A DNA stretch of 64,000 bases, from the NCBI GenBank assembly GCA_964034945.1, contig OZ035961.1, positions 65,818,031 through 65,882,030 on the forward strand, given 5' to 3'. The position numbers and the translations under genes are program-made. Source of the stretch: Chrysopilus asiliformis. Taxonomy: Eukaryota; Arthropoda; Insecta; Diptera; Rhagionidae. The notes under the pieces are model-generated. The model did no database searches. It was not told the DNA's origin and was given only the letters and a program-made list of their open reading frames with translations. Positions 31,521 to 42,819 of this stretch are shown one piece after another; position 1 is the first letter of the stretch, and every line of letters starts with the position of its first letter.

Positions 31521-33530
31521 TTTTAAATTTAATTGTTATTTTAAAAAAAAGGTTTAACCTACTTTAACCTGCTACCTTTACAGTGTACGTAGTATATGAA
31601 AAAATTTGTGGCGTGAACCAATATTGGTGCTAGTTTGATATTTTGCTAAATACACAAGACTAAATTTTTTCAAATTTTGAGGTGGATACGTCTTAGATTT
31701 TGGTTATAGGGGTAGAAATTAGAAAATCTGCCTGGCTGCCATGATAACAAATTTGCAATCGATGATACTCGATAGTTTGTAGTGACATCCGAACAGAAAC
31801 TGTGTTATAAAATGCGGCCTACATTAAAGCATTGTTTAGGGTATTTTGTTATGTTAAAATATGTTCAATTATTTTTTTTAAAATCAAAATCTAAATTTTC
31901 ACTGCCGCTGTTATGCTGAGCTTGCTGCTTGTAGTACAGATTCCACATTTATACTCTTTTTATCCCCACTCTACCATACAAGTATACAAGTGGAATACTT
32001 TTTACCTGTTTTCTCGTAAACATCGTATGGAAAAATTTATTAACATGAATATGTTTAGAATATGATTTTACATAACTTATCTATACATCAAAATCCAGTT
32101 GAACCATTCCTTCCTCACTCCACAATAAAAATTTAATGCTTTTTTCTATTTGCTCTAAAAATGGTGTCTGTCATCATATTGTCATTCTGTTTGAAAATTC
32201 TGTCATTCTTTTTGAAAAATTCATGAGTTTAGGCGCACGTCATTAGTTTTTTCCTTGGTTTTAATCTAAAGAAAATTATGTTTTCTATATAGAAATTGTT
32301 GCTCATCCTGTCCCGGACTTGCCCCCAAAAAAAAAGTATGGTCGAAAGCAATTGTAGCTTTTCTTATACCCAGAAAAAATTCTTGGTCACTCCCTTTTGG
32401 TGGGCTGTTTTGTACTCGGAAATATCCAAATTGGCCAACCCAGGTAATATGCCTCATTTTGCCTAAATTATGTCAATAAATTCACGGTCGAAAAAAATCA
32501 GATTTTTTAAAAATTCGATTCCTTTCATAATTTAATGGCTGAGATGACGTCTTTATGTTTAACCTTATTTCGCCTTTCAATCGCACATGATTGGGCTAAC
32601 TGCCCGGAACTTTCAATTTACGATACCCGCCCCAGTTATTCTCAATGTTTACTTAGGTTTGCAATTCCTTATAAGAGCGGATGCTTACCGCTATCAGGTT
32701 CACCAACATTGAAGGCCTTGTAAACCGTATTACGTCTAATTAGAGCTCCAACAGCACATTTCCTTTACCTTCATCTTATTTAAGACTCCCTGTAGCTCTC
32801 TGATGTAATTATAGAAATAACGACAATTGTTAATGTCCTTATCCCGAAAAATGACATATATTTTAAATGTTACCTCAAATATTAATGGTACAGTCAACTG
32901 TACCAAATAACTTTACCCGTAATATTAAAAAAAGTTTTAAGCACACTTTTTGCCACGGGATAGGCATAGTGATGTTTTTTTTAAGTTTTTCAAATGAAGG
33001 TAAGGATTGAAAATGGAAGCGTTTTTATCTTGCACAAAGTTTTATTCCGCATTGCGCTCTAATTCATGTGACCAACGAATTCGGGCAGCAACTAAGTAGT
33101 GACGTAACAGGAATTCTTATAGTGATTATTCTAGAAAGAGTGATAATTCTCAGTAGTAAGTTCTACGCAGGAACACAGAATCCATATTGTTGTGTTAGTG
33201 GAATTTGTGAAGTAATGTTTGTTGCAATGTTAGAAGGTTTTTCTAAATTTCCCCGTAGAATATCGATATGGTAGCCTGTCTTTTTTTTCAAGTTTGCTTG
33301 TCAAAAGTCCTCTAGCAATTTCAGTGGGTGAAAAACAGCAGAAGCATCACGGATAAACAATCAAAATGTCTAAAATGCTTATTTGTTTCAAAGAACCATG
33401 CAAGAAATAGTGTTTTTCGTACCCCTGGGTTAACTTTTGAACCCGTGTAGTTTTCACTTTGGTTGAGGACTTTTTGCAAAGGGCACAGTCTCTAGTTTCA
33501 TCCATATATGCCTTCAAGAGCCACCGAATA
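31521..33530. other. Unclassified region
   Basis: No gene supported. 31960-32110 (ATACAAGTATACAAGTGGAA, ATCAAAATCCAGTTGAACC) matches a repeat at 43.18-43.35 kb. The rest shows only short frames. Confidence 0.3.
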
Positions 33531-33648
33531 GCAGGGGGATGGTGGAGCAGTGAAGTGCTAGCGACGAATGGTTTCCTGCCACCGGTTCCTACGCCCTCAC
33601 AACATGGTTACGCATGCATGCATTCACGAGAAAGCACCATCCCCCTGC
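33531..33648. repeat. 118-bp inverted-repeat unit
   Basis: Perfect 14-bp ends GCAGGGGGATGGTG and CACCATCCCCCTGC around a comparatively GC-rich centre. A MITE is likely; no clear TSD. Confidence 0.5.
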
Positions 33649-33687
33649 AATGTCATTCAGTTTATTAGAAAGATTTAATCTTTACAT

Positions 33688-34397
33688 TTAGGAATGGAAG
33701 ACAACATCATTCAAATGATTGCCACGGCTTGCCTTACAATACCTAATTCGATCAGCCCAATTTTTCAGTACATTTTCGATTGTTTGGGCCTCTATCTCGT
33801 TAATGGCAACTTCGATTTCATGTTTCAATTCGTCAATCGTCTCTGGATGGTTAGCGTAACACTTGTCCTTAACGGCTCCCCACAAAAAAAGTCCAAGGGA
33901 GTCAAATCGCAGCTTCGAGGTGGCCAATTGACATCAGCATTTCGGCTGATTATGCGATTTTCGAAAACAGTGCGCAAAAGATCGATTGTTACGTTGGCTG
34001 TGTGACATGTTGCGCCGTCCTGTTGAAACCAAATGTCGTCTATGTCATCCCCTTCAATTTTGGGAAACAAAAAATCGCTTAGCATGGCGCGGTAGCGATC
34101 GCCATTCACTGTAACGGCGTTTCCTTGCTCATTTTCGAAGAAAAATGTCCCAATAATGCCACCAGACCAAAAACCGCACCAGACAGTCACTCGTTGTGGA
34201 TGCATTGGTTTCTCCACGATGACGTGTGGATTTTCTGAGCCCCAGATACGACAATTTTGCTTATTGACGTATCCTCCGAGGTGGAAATGAGCTTCATCTG
34301 AAAAGATGATTTTTCGGTAAAAATGCTCATCTTCGATCAAGCGGTCTTCGGCCCTTTGTTCAAGTGAAAAGCGACCCATTTCATAAATGTCAAACAT
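33688..34397 (-). pseudogene. DD41D mariner-type transposase, truncated and frameshifted
   Basis: From 34397: RKIIFSDEAHFHLGGYV (first Asp), VTVWCGFW, IWFQQDGATCHTA (second Asp), NWPPRSCDLTPLDFF (third Asp). Forty-one residues separate the second and third catalytic Asp, which marks the DD41D (rosa-like) group of the Tc1/mariner superfamily. Near 33890 the frame shifts, and FLWGAVKDKC...LNDVVFHS continues to 33688. The N-terminal helix-turn-helix region (about 150 residues) is absent. GGGTGGGCCATTTAAG, read on the minus strand at about 34490, resembles the outer end of such elements. It cannot be active. Confidence 0.85.
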
Positions 34398-34499
34398 AAA
34401 ACTAACTTTCTGTCACATCGGAAATGTCATCAAACCTTCCACCCTCAAAATAACCTATAGTTCCAATTCCAAATCTTAAATGGCCCACCCGTTATTTTC

Positions 34500-34978
34500 T
34501 TGATCATGTGTATGTACCTTTACAGGTAGAAACCAGTGCAATTATGTTGTGATCTTACGATCCTAGAAAGTAAATGCACCTTTTCCCTAGTTATTGACCC
34601 TGATAAGTACACAATTTCGTGCAGTAAAAATGGTCCCGGATAAATGCACAATTGTTAGAGGAGTATCGGATAACCGCAAATTCTCGTAACTCAACAACAA
34701 ATCCAAGATTTTTCCCATGTACAGTTTTCCGGAGAATACTGTATATTTTGAATTCTTCATTCCCAACGTTTCAGTTTTATTTTAAAACATCTTCAGGGAA
34801 AAAAACTACAAAAAAATTTTTTTTTTGAATGTTCACTATTTTACAAATTATTAACTAGTCAAAAGTTACATGAATTTTAATGAATACGGGGGAGTATTTA
34901 TGTTTACGTGTTGATTGTTTTAGCAAATTTTCATCTTGTCAAGAGGTTAAAAAAAATTAAACAAATAAATAATAAAAT
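34500..34978. other. Unclassified sequence
   Basis: No gene recognised; A/T runs near 34800-34830. Confidence 0.3.
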
Positions 34979-35430
34979 TTTGTATGGGAAGTATCCATTA
35001 TAGCTAACGGAACTTTCCCAAAAGTTGATAGAAAACTACGATTTTGGTAAAACTCAGCCACAAAAATTTTCATGTCGGTAGCTCAACGCATTCTTGAGTT
35101 AGAGTGGATACGTTGAAAATTTTGTATGGGAAGTATCCGTTATAGCTAACGGTACTTTCCCAAAAGTTGATAGAGAACTACGATTTTGGTAAAACTGATA
35201 TAAAAAAAATATCAAGTCACTACCTCAGCCCATTTTTGAGTTATAATGAATACAAAATGTGGACAGAACGACAGACCGACAGACCGACAGACAGATGCAC
35301 GGACACTTTTGAAATAGGGCTCCAATCGACCCGGGGGTGGTCGGGAAATCCGTTTCAGGCAAAAATAAGAGGTCGAATTTTTTCATGAATATAATACTTT
35401 ATTATACTTTGTATAAGAAAGTAAAAATGT
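34979..35430 (+). repeat. Tandemly duplicated DINE-like repeat
   Basis: A block of about 125 bp containing TGGGAAGTATCC and CCAAAAGTTGATAGA is repeated at 34984 and 35124. It is followed by ACAGACCGACAGACCGACAG and the tail TTCATGAATATAATACTTTA, shared with 13.1 kb. Confidence 0.6.
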
Positions 35431-35534
35431 AACTACCTTGCTTGAATTCAGTTAAAATTTGTAAAACAATAACCAAAACTTTAAGATTTCTGTAATAGAT
35501 TTGTATTAAGTATGTTGATTTTTCGGTCTGGCCA

Positions 35535-37085
35535 CAGGAAAGAACAATATATCTCTTCCCTACAGATGAGAAGGAAGTTCGTACTTTAATAGCATCACTA
35601 AAAAGAGATACTGCACCAGGTTGGGATGGAATAACAGTTTTTGATACTCAAATGATAATGGATATCATTACCCCCTCACTAGTTAAAATAATAAATGAAA
35701 GTATGCTAAATGGAAGCTTTCCTTCTTGTCTCAAAAAAGCTATAATTGTGCCAATCCACAAATCTGGGAATAAAGCTGAGTGCGGAAACTATAGGCCCAT
35801 TTCATTGCTAAATACCTTCAGTAAAATCTACGAAAAAATAATAAACATCAGAATCAGGAATTTCATAGAACACACATGTGGATTTGACGCGAAACAGTTT
35901 GGATTTCAGGAGCACTGTGGTACAGAGTCTGCAATAATCGAGGCACTTAATACAATAAATGTTGGACTTGATGAAGGTAACTATGTGAGTGCTACCTTAA
36001 TTGATCTTAAAAAAGCATTTGATACAGTGGATCATGGTATTCTCCTAAGATCTCTTGAATATCTTGGAATTAGAGGTTTAGCTAACAAACTTATCCGTAG
36101 TTATCTTCAACTCAGAACAGCTTCAACTCAGATCGGCGGAATTATTAGTGATCCGGTGAATATTGAAGCAGGTGTCCCACAAGGATCGGTTCTTGGCCCT
36201 ACTCTATATTTGTTATACATCCACAGTATGCAAAATATCCCCCTCAAAGGAGTATATATAGTATTTGCTGATGACACAATTATCATTAACATTGCTCGAG
36301 ATGGTAAAACACTGGAAGCTGATATTAATTGCGATTTAAAACGATATAGAGATTGGACACTGCAAAATAGACTCACAGTAAATGCTGAAAAAACGCAATA
36401 CATGATATTCAGACAGAAAAACAAAGTCAATCTAAATATAAAAATTTTATTTGGTTCGACTGAACTGAATAGAGTTCAAACTGCGAAATATCTTGGTGTA
36501 GTTATGGACGAAAGATTAAGTTGGAAGTTTCATGTCCAGAGTATAAGAAAAAGAGTGGTTCCTCTTATTGGAGCTATGAAACGTTGCTCAGGATTCACAC
36601 CAAAGGTGAAAACGTTCATAGTCAAATCACATATTATTCCGAGAATGAGATACACAATATCGGCATGGAGTCATTGTTCTAAACATCTTATGGCAGTTAT
36701 GAACAGGATGTTATGCAAATCGCTTAAAACGGCAAACAGCTTTCATTGGTCTACGCCCACAGAGGAGGTCTTCGAATCAACAGGAATAATGGACATTTAT
36801 CAGCTAAGGGACTTTGAAAAAATAAAAATAGTATTCAAAGTGACTCACCAACTGATCAAAAGTAGTCTTTCATTTCAAACACGAAGCGGATATCATGGAA
36901 GAGTACTCCGTAATATGGACAAATTGGACGTCGATAGTGGTAGGACAGACAGATGACATAAGGGACTCCTGCGTACAGCTACGGATCTCTACAACAGCGT
37001 TCCAGAGGAATTGAAGAGGCTTAATTCTCTTGAGATTTTCAAAAACAAATTGGCCCAATGGCTAAAAAATCGGCGGAAAACTTAA
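35535..37085 (+). pseudogene. LINE reverse transcriptase, nearly intact but 5'-truncated
   Basis: The frame opens at 35535, upstream of the first Met at 35652. It reads DTAPGWDGITVFD, IIVPIHKSGNK, GNYRPISLLNTFSKIYEK, FGFQEHCGTESAI, IDLKKAFDTVDH, GVPQGSVLGPTLYLLYIHS and FADDTIIINIA (catalytic Asp pair), followed by YLGVVMDERLSW and MRYTISAWSHCSK. An in-frame TGA at 36954-36956 interrupts the tail; after it HKGLLRTATDLYNSVPEEL continues in frame to TAA at 37083. The endonuclease and ORF1 are missing, so the copy is dead on arrival. Confidence 0.88.
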
Positions 37086-37343
37086 GGCGGATTTTCTATG
37101 TAATATAATTGAATTGTTATTTATACTAATAGATTTTAAGCAAAGTTATTAGTTCTATAGTGTAATTTAAAATTAGCACTTAATTGTAAAGACTAGTCAT
37201 TGTTAATTATATAATTGCTAATATTTATATGGCTCTCACACCAGTCTAACTGTTTTGAGCCTAATCAATTCAAAATATTGTGATGCTTTTAATAGCGAAT
37301 TTTATTTTGTAAGTATGTACCATATATGAATAAAGAATAATAA

Positions 37344-37373
<30 letters not shown>
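35535..37373 (+). mobile_element. CR1/Jockey-type LINE, 5'-truncated, with poly(A)
   Basis: Begins inside the reverse transcriptase at about 35535 and ends in about 25 A residues after AATAAATAA repeats. It encodes most of RT and the C-terminus; a 290-bp 3' UTR follows. Related to, but clearly distinct from, the family at 25 and 57-60 kb: same order and motifs, differing at about half the residues. 5' truncation and a poly(A) end indicate target-primed insertion. Confidence 0.88.
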
Positions 37374-37374
<1 letters not shown>

Positions 37375-37544
37375 GTACCAGATTTCACTTGGTAAATCAC
37401 AATACTGAATTGTTAAAAGGTGAAGTGGAAATGAATAAGCGTGACTAGATAATAATAAGAATAATCAATTAGAAACCTTGACTTAAATTGTACAAAATTT
37501 ACATTCTTAAAACTATGTTAACCTAAAACGTGTTGACTAGCTGC

Positions 37545-38497
37545 TGTGATGAATTGCATTTCAACTTTTCCAAACCGGATGCAATCCATCACTTGAGTTA
37601 AAGCAGAAGGTACAAAGTTCCAAATCAGAACATTGAACCATTCAATAAATTCAATAAAATTTCACAATCAAAAATTGCACAAGTGCACTCCGGTCAATGT
37701 ACTTTGTACCCATCATAAACCTTACATTTCACCATAATAATAATTCCGCCATACAAACCAATGAACCCGAAAAACGTACAAAATACGTTTATCAAAGGCA
37801 CGACCTCATATTTCATAACAATTCGTCGATGAACAACTCAAAAAAAACCCCAAATGTACAAAATACGTTTAGTGAAGGCACGCGACAAACGCGATCCTAT
37901 TTCACAACAATTGTATTGTTTTCATAACAATTGTATGTCGATCTTCACCAAGCCGGTAAAAATGCTGATTCTTCCAAATAATTCTGCGGGCTCACGACCA
38001 GAGCAAATACGAAATATGATTTCATAATTCACCTTTGAATTGAAACTTTTACCTATATTGTAATTTCACAATGTAGGTTAATTAGGAAATCGTCTGAACG
38101 ACAAAGATTGACCAGGTCAGGAAGGTGATAAAAGCAAGGGACGACCGGTGAAGCGGAGTTAGAGACAAGGTTTTGAGCTAGTGAGAAGCTCGGGAGTTAG
38201 TAAAAGATTTTCGAAAGGGTGTGAAAACGAGTTGAAGTCGAGAGTTAGAGAATTTTATTTTCTCGGTGTCGGAAAAACAGTTAGCTGAAAAATAGTCGGA
38301 AATTTACTGGAAACAAATCTGTTAATAGTGCATTACAAAAAATAATAATCGAGTAGTTTTAAAGTATAATAGTTTTAAAGTGTGTAATTAAATAAGAAGA
38401 AATAACATTGTATATTAACTTGCCGTGAGAAACTTAATAAATGTTTGAAATTACCACAAAAGTGTTTTAACTTCGCCCAATCAGAAGAGGTGTCACA
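37545..38497 (+). repeat. 5' LTR, 953 bp
   Basis: TGTGATGAATTGC...AGGTGTCACA. The last 542 bases (37956-38497) recur at 40794-41335 without differences seen. TTAATAAATG near 38435 may hold the polyadenylation signal. Its start was fixed by the CTGC duplication, not by the second LTR, which is truncated. Confidence 0.82.
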
Positions 38498-38501
38498 TTT
38501 A

Positions 38502-38520
38502 TGGCGCAGTTGGTAGGATC
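38502..38520 (+). promoter_or_regulatory. Primer binding site for tRNA-Ser
   Basis: TGGCGCAGTTGGTAGGATC starts four bases after the LTR. It differs at one base from the complement of insect tRNA-Ser 3' ends (TGGCGCAGTCGGTAGGAT, recalled from Drosophila 17.6/297). Confidence 0.8.
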
Positions 38521-38702
38521 ACTTGTTTATGAGGCCACAGTTCAGCAGGACAAGTGGTACAAGTGATTTAAAAATAGTTGTTTCGTGACAAACGTAATCC
38601 CGGTCATTACAACAAAACTCTTGTGACATTTTGTTTTTGAAATCGACCAAAAGGGTGAAGTGTACTGTGCAACCAACGGCAGAAACCAGTCCGAAGTGAT
38701 AA

Positions 38703-40580
38703 ATGTCAGATACACTACGGAAATTTCTCCGCAGAAACCCGAGAAGACGCGCTACGAGAAAATACACAACTCCACATACAGAGAGCTCATCCATAAGTTC
38801 AGAAGAATTCAACCACGGAATCAACTCCAAAGAAGCGCAACAAAAATCAACTCCAAAGAAGGACAACAGCAACACAGCAAGAAAGGTACAGCAATTCGCC
38901 AGCATCCCATTCGAACAAATTTCACATCACCTACAAGAAGAGATTGAGGAACTTTTCGGCGCATCCAACACTCTACAAAATTTATTCGGCACCCTCAGGA
39001 ACACACAACCAGGACCCAGCGATATCAACCCAAGGCAAGGAGACAACTGTCCAGTATCCCGCATACCAGTATCTAACATCACTAACGGAAGTGCAGCAGA
39101 AGAAGCGTCAACATCCAGACGAGTAGAAGCGCATCAAAGAGGCAGCAAATCCCCGGAAAGGACTTCATCAGGAAATCACAAAACTGTAGGTGAAAAATTT
39201 GATAATATTGTAAACGTTAGGAATAGAATAATAATAGATAGGGATAGTAACGATTTTGTAATCTTAGATAGTGAAGACACAGTAAATTCAATTAAAAGTC
39301 AAAATTCCAAATTTTTAGAGCTGACCGATCAGCAAATTAATAACGTATCAAGGTCTATTCAAGAATTTATTGTGCGGGTAGACAATTTGCTTTCTAGAAA
39401 AAATATTAAATTAGAAAACGAAACCAATAAAATGTCGTTAATGGAAATTTCCAAGTTAGTAAGTCTGATGGTTCCAGTTTTTACTGGAGAAAGGACCCCG
39501 ACACTGGAAATTGATTTGAGACGATTTTTGGATTGTGCAAAACAGATCCACGACACACTAACAGCCGAAGCTGTTCCTACATTCCTATCAGTATTACGTT
39601 CTAAATTACAAGGGGATGCTTATAGTTTAATTGGTACACATACCTTTACTAGTTTTTCAAATCTGCAAAATATGATGCTCGCATATTATGCTCCTACTAA
39701 GTCTTTAGATGATTTGTATGCCGAATTACGACGGTGTGCGCAAAGTCCTGGAGAAACAGTTCAAGCATTCGGATGTCGTTTAATAAAAATATATACCGAA
39801 ATGCACAAAACTGCCCAAGCAAAATATCCAGAAGGGAGTTATGCTCTTATTAAAGAAATCGAAGAAGAAGTTCGATTTACCTACCGAGTAGGAATTTTAA
39901 GCCCTACAATACGGCAGGCTTTAATAAGCAGTACCTTAGAAAAAATGGAATCACTCATGATTCTAGCGGATACAATAGAAAAAAACGAATTAAAGGCTTA
40001 TAAAGGCAGAAGAATGAATCAATCATTTGAACAATCTTCAATTATGTCTGATGCACTTAATTGGACCCAACAATTTTCTAATTTCCCTAATTCAAATACT
40101 TCAACTCGTGCTCCAACTCAACCTTTCACTAACTCAAATTCCCCATTTAAAAACATCACAAGCAGAGGTTTTCACCAAAATCCATTAGGAAATTTTAGCA
40201 GATTTCCTCAACCTAATAATCAATCAACAAATGTGCAAAGTTTCACGAAAAATACAACATGTAGCTTTTGTAAACGATTAGGACACGAATACCAAAATTG
40301 CCGAACAAGGCAATACTTCTGTTCTAATTGCCAAACTAATGGCCACAGCACAGATCGCTGTTGGAAACAAACGCCTAATTCAAATTTCCAAACTTCAACA
40401 CCAAAACGAAACCAAGCACAAATACATTTAAGCCAAAATAAGATCTCAAAACCTCAACGCTGTGATTGGTGTGAGCGAGACACCCACACTATAAATCAGT
40501 GTCCCTCAAAACGAAAATGGGAACAAAGAACTAATTCAGGCTCTCAAAATAATCTCCCATCAATACAGGGAAACCAATAG
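38703..40580 (+). CDS. gag: Gag polyprotein of Ty3-type retrotransposon
   Basis: 625 codons, structural protein for virus-like particles. The N-terminal 140 residues are polar and Ser/Arg-rich. The middle (about residues 235-445) is a retrotransposon Gag-like region with YSLIGTHTFTSFSNLQNMM and SPGETVQAFGCRL. The C-terminal part carries three zinc knuckles: CSFCKRLGHEYQNC (about residue 520), CSNCQTNGHSTDRC and CDWCERDTHTINQC. The first Met follows a 180-base leader after the primer site. The frame has no stop, so this copy could still make Gag. A -1 frameshift site sits at its end. Codon use is A-rich, as in many retroelements. Confidence 0.9.
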   Translation: MSDTLRKFLRRNPRRRATRKYTTPHTESSSISSEEFNHGINSKEAQQKSTPKKDNSNTARKVQQFASIPFEQISHHLQEEIEELFGASNTLQNLFGTLRNTQPGPSDINPRQGDNCPVSRIPVSNITNGSAAEEASTSRRVEAHQRGSKSPERTSSGNHKTVGEKFDNIVNVRNRIIIDRDSNDFVILDSEDTVNSIKSQNSKFLELTDQQINNVSRSIQEFIVRVDNLLSRKNIKLENETNKMSLMEISKLVSLMVPVFTGERTPTLEIDLRRFLDCAKQIHDTLTAEAVPTFLSVLRSKLQGDAYSLIGTHTFTSFSNLQNMMLAYYAPTKSLDDLYAELRRCAQSPGETVQAFGCRLIKIYTEMHKTAQAKYPEGSYALIKEIEEEVRFTYRVGILSPTIRQALISSTLEKMESLMILADTIEKNELKAYKGRRMNQSFEQSSIMSDALNWTQQFSNFPNSNTSTRAPTQPFTNSNSPFKNITSRGFHQNPLGNFSRFPQPNNQSTNVQSFTKNTTCSFCKRLGHEYQNCRTRQYFCSNCQTNGHSTDRCWKQTPNSNFQTSTPKRNQAQIHLSQNKISKPQRCDWCERDTHTINQCPSKRKWEQRTNSGSQNNLPSIQGNQ

Positions 40581-40819
40581 GGTTTGAAGCTCTGCACCCA
40601 CCTTCAGACCAAGCCAAAAAGGGGTGTAAACCTAAAAATACAACCACTGCTACGAAACATGCAAATGCTAAAGTATCTCTCAAAAAATCAAAACCCCAAA
40701 AGAAAATTGACCCCATGCCTACTACTGAAATAATTCTACCATACCAAAAACTATATCGCGAGGCCGTAATAACCGCGGATGTTGACATCGCTTGTAAAAA
40801 TGCTGATTCTTCCAAATAA
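40553..40819 (+). pseudogene. pol: Start of pol in the -1 frame, rest deleted
   Basis: The -1 frame is open from 40553, overlaps the last codons of gag, and runs to TAA at 40817, reading into the LTR remnant after 40794. About 80 codons remain (GFEALHPPSDQAKKG, EIILPYQKLYREAVITADV); no protease DSG or RT motif is reached. The open -1 frame after the slippery site shows it was the pol frame. Confidence 0.7.
40568..40574 (+). promoter_or_regulatory. Candidate -1 ribosomal frameshift heptamer
   Basis: GGGAAAC is placed in the gag frame as G GGA AAC, the X XXY YYZ pattern, one codon before the gag TAG at 40578. The same heptamer is a known -1 slippery sequence in retroviruses. The downstream sequence is C-rich (CTGCACCCACCTTC), but no stem is obvious. 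Confidence 0.65.
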
Positions 40820-41335
40820 TTCTGCGGGCTCACGACCAGAGCAAATACGAAATATGATTTCATAATTCACCTTTGAATTGAAACTTTTACCTATATTGTA
40901 ATTTCACAATGTAGGTTAATTAGGAAATCGTCTGAACGACAAAGATTGACCAGGTCAGGAAGGTGATAAAAGCAAGGGACGACCGGTGAAGCGGAGTTAG
41001 AGACAAGGTTTTGAGCTAGTGAGAAGCTCGGGAGTTAGTAAAAGATTTTCGAAAGGGTGTGAAAACGAGTTGAAGTCGAGAGTTAGAGAATTTTATTTTC
41101 TCGGTGTCGGAAAAACAGTTAGCTGAAAAATAGTCGGAAATTTACTGGAAACAAATCTGTTAATAGTGCATTACAAAAAATAATAATCGAGTAGTTTTAA
41201 AGTATAATAGTTTTAAAGTGTGTAATTAAATAAGAAGAAATAACATTGTATATTAACTTGCCGTGAGAAACTTAATAAATGTTTGAAATTACCACAAAAG
41301 TGTTTTAACTTCGCCCAATCAGAAGAGGTGTCACA
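40794..41335 (+). repeat. Truncated 3' LTR, 542 bp
   Basis: Corresponds to 37956-38497. The preceding bases (GTTGACATCGCTT) are coding-like pol sequence and not a polypurine tract, which places the deletion endpoint here. Confidence 0.88.
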
Positions 41336-42819
41336 CTGCCTTAGGCAAGTAAGAGGCAAGTAAGATATATTATTCCTGAATATAGCTCTTTTTTTCATTT
41401 CTTAGGTGCTATAATAGGTAGCTTCTGTCCCTACCATTCAATCTGACAGTGTGTAAAACTTGAATAACAATAGTAAAAATAAAATTAAAATAAACCTACC
41501 AAAAAGATGAAAAAAGGAAGAAAAATATATATACATAAATAGCATTCATTTAAACAAAAGTGTAATTCAGACTTCTAATTCGATTGTGAACCCCACTTGT
41601 GAAGGTAAATTCGCTTAAACTATAAATCGACATCAGGAAGACAATCATGTGAGAAAAATGTGTAAGAAAAAAAAAATTGCAAAAATAAATAAATACAAAA
41701 AAAAAACACAAAATAGTTAACTCTATACGTCTCAGGAGTGGTTTTATGGTAGAAATTGAGGAGGAAGGAGGTCTTAATTATTTGCATTTTGAATTCATTG
41801 TTTTATCACAATATAATAAGCCAACAATAAGCCAACTAGTGAAGTTTTCGTTTCGTGCAAAGTTGGCTGCTGTAACTTTATTTCGTGTTCAGTGCGCGAA
41901 GATTTACAATTTTTAAATATCCAGATTACCATAAATTCAATTTAAAACATTAGTAAAAAAAATTAAATATCCGTGAAATATTACAATATTGGAAATTTTG
42001 CTTGGCTCCTTCAAATTTTTTCATATTGCACCTCAACTGAATTGGATGTGAGAGTATAAATGCCTCGTTTTATATTATTGTTAATGAACCATTTTCCACA
42101 TTAAATTCAAAGAAATAGCACTTTAAATAAATCACAACTTAATCCAAATGATCCATCGTCCAAAACACCTATAATCTTATTTCTTTCCCAAATCGGATGG
42201 CTGTTGCTAAAATTGAGAGAGAAAGAAAACGGTGAAAGGTAACACATCCTAAACCCGCTTTCTTTTTCGTGTAGTAATACGTATACATTGTATCCTCGAA
42301 TAATACAATAAAAAAAACCAAAGGAAACACTTTGCATTTGGTGTTGTAACTTTTTGGGTTTTCATAGCGCTGTTTTTTATTTTTATTTTTTTCGTTTCTT
42401 TTTATACTTCCTATGCCACCACATCCTTTTTAGTCGATAAAATAAAGCCTCTTCAGTTTTTTGAATTCCTTCATGTTTTTATTCGCCTGAAAAACTTCTA
42501 TTTGCCATCCCTTATACACGTAAGAATATGTGAGATGATGATGCTACTCGTTTAATAATAACGGAATATTTCCCTTGGGAAGTTTCACATATTCGTAGCA
42601 AAGAAAACAAATTTTCTGCAAACATTTTTAAAAAATCGTGTCTGTTTGATTACAACCCAATCTGTGTATGAAAATACATTGAAATATTCCCAAAAGTCAT
42701 CTCATAATTGATTTTTCTATACTTAGCTTAAGTGATTGAAAAAAATATCCATGCTGTCATTTTATAGGCATCATTTTTATACTTTATATGATATATCATA
42801 CATAGGATCGAACCAAACA
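41336..42819. other. Unclassified region
   Basis: No gene supported; short frames only. GGCAAGTAAGAGGCAAGTAAG near 41345 is a short duplication. Confidence 0.3.

Larger units (their letters stand above)
37545..41335 (+). mobile_element. Ty3-type LTR element, gag retained and pol deleted
   Basis: CTGC flanks the element at 37541-37544 and 41336-41339, a 4-bp TSD. The 5' LTR is 953 bp. The 3' side retains only the last 542 bp of the LTR, because one deletion removed all of pol except its first codons, the polypurine tract and about 411 bp of the LTR. GTAAAAATGCTG at the join is present in full LTR sequence. Gag is complete. The two LTR remnants look identical over 542 bp. Such an element could supply Gag but cannot itself be reverse transcribed normally. 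Confidence 0.87.

Noticed and set aside
33459..33668. Coding frame across the 118-bp inverted repeat
   Set aside because: It crosses a hairpin unit and has no family resemblance.
36128..36430. 100-codon minus-strand frame
   Set aside because: Antisense of the LINE reverse transcriptase.
38502..38520. tRNA gene fragment
   Set aside because: Position four bases after an LTR shows it is a primer binding site; no cloverleaf surrounds it.
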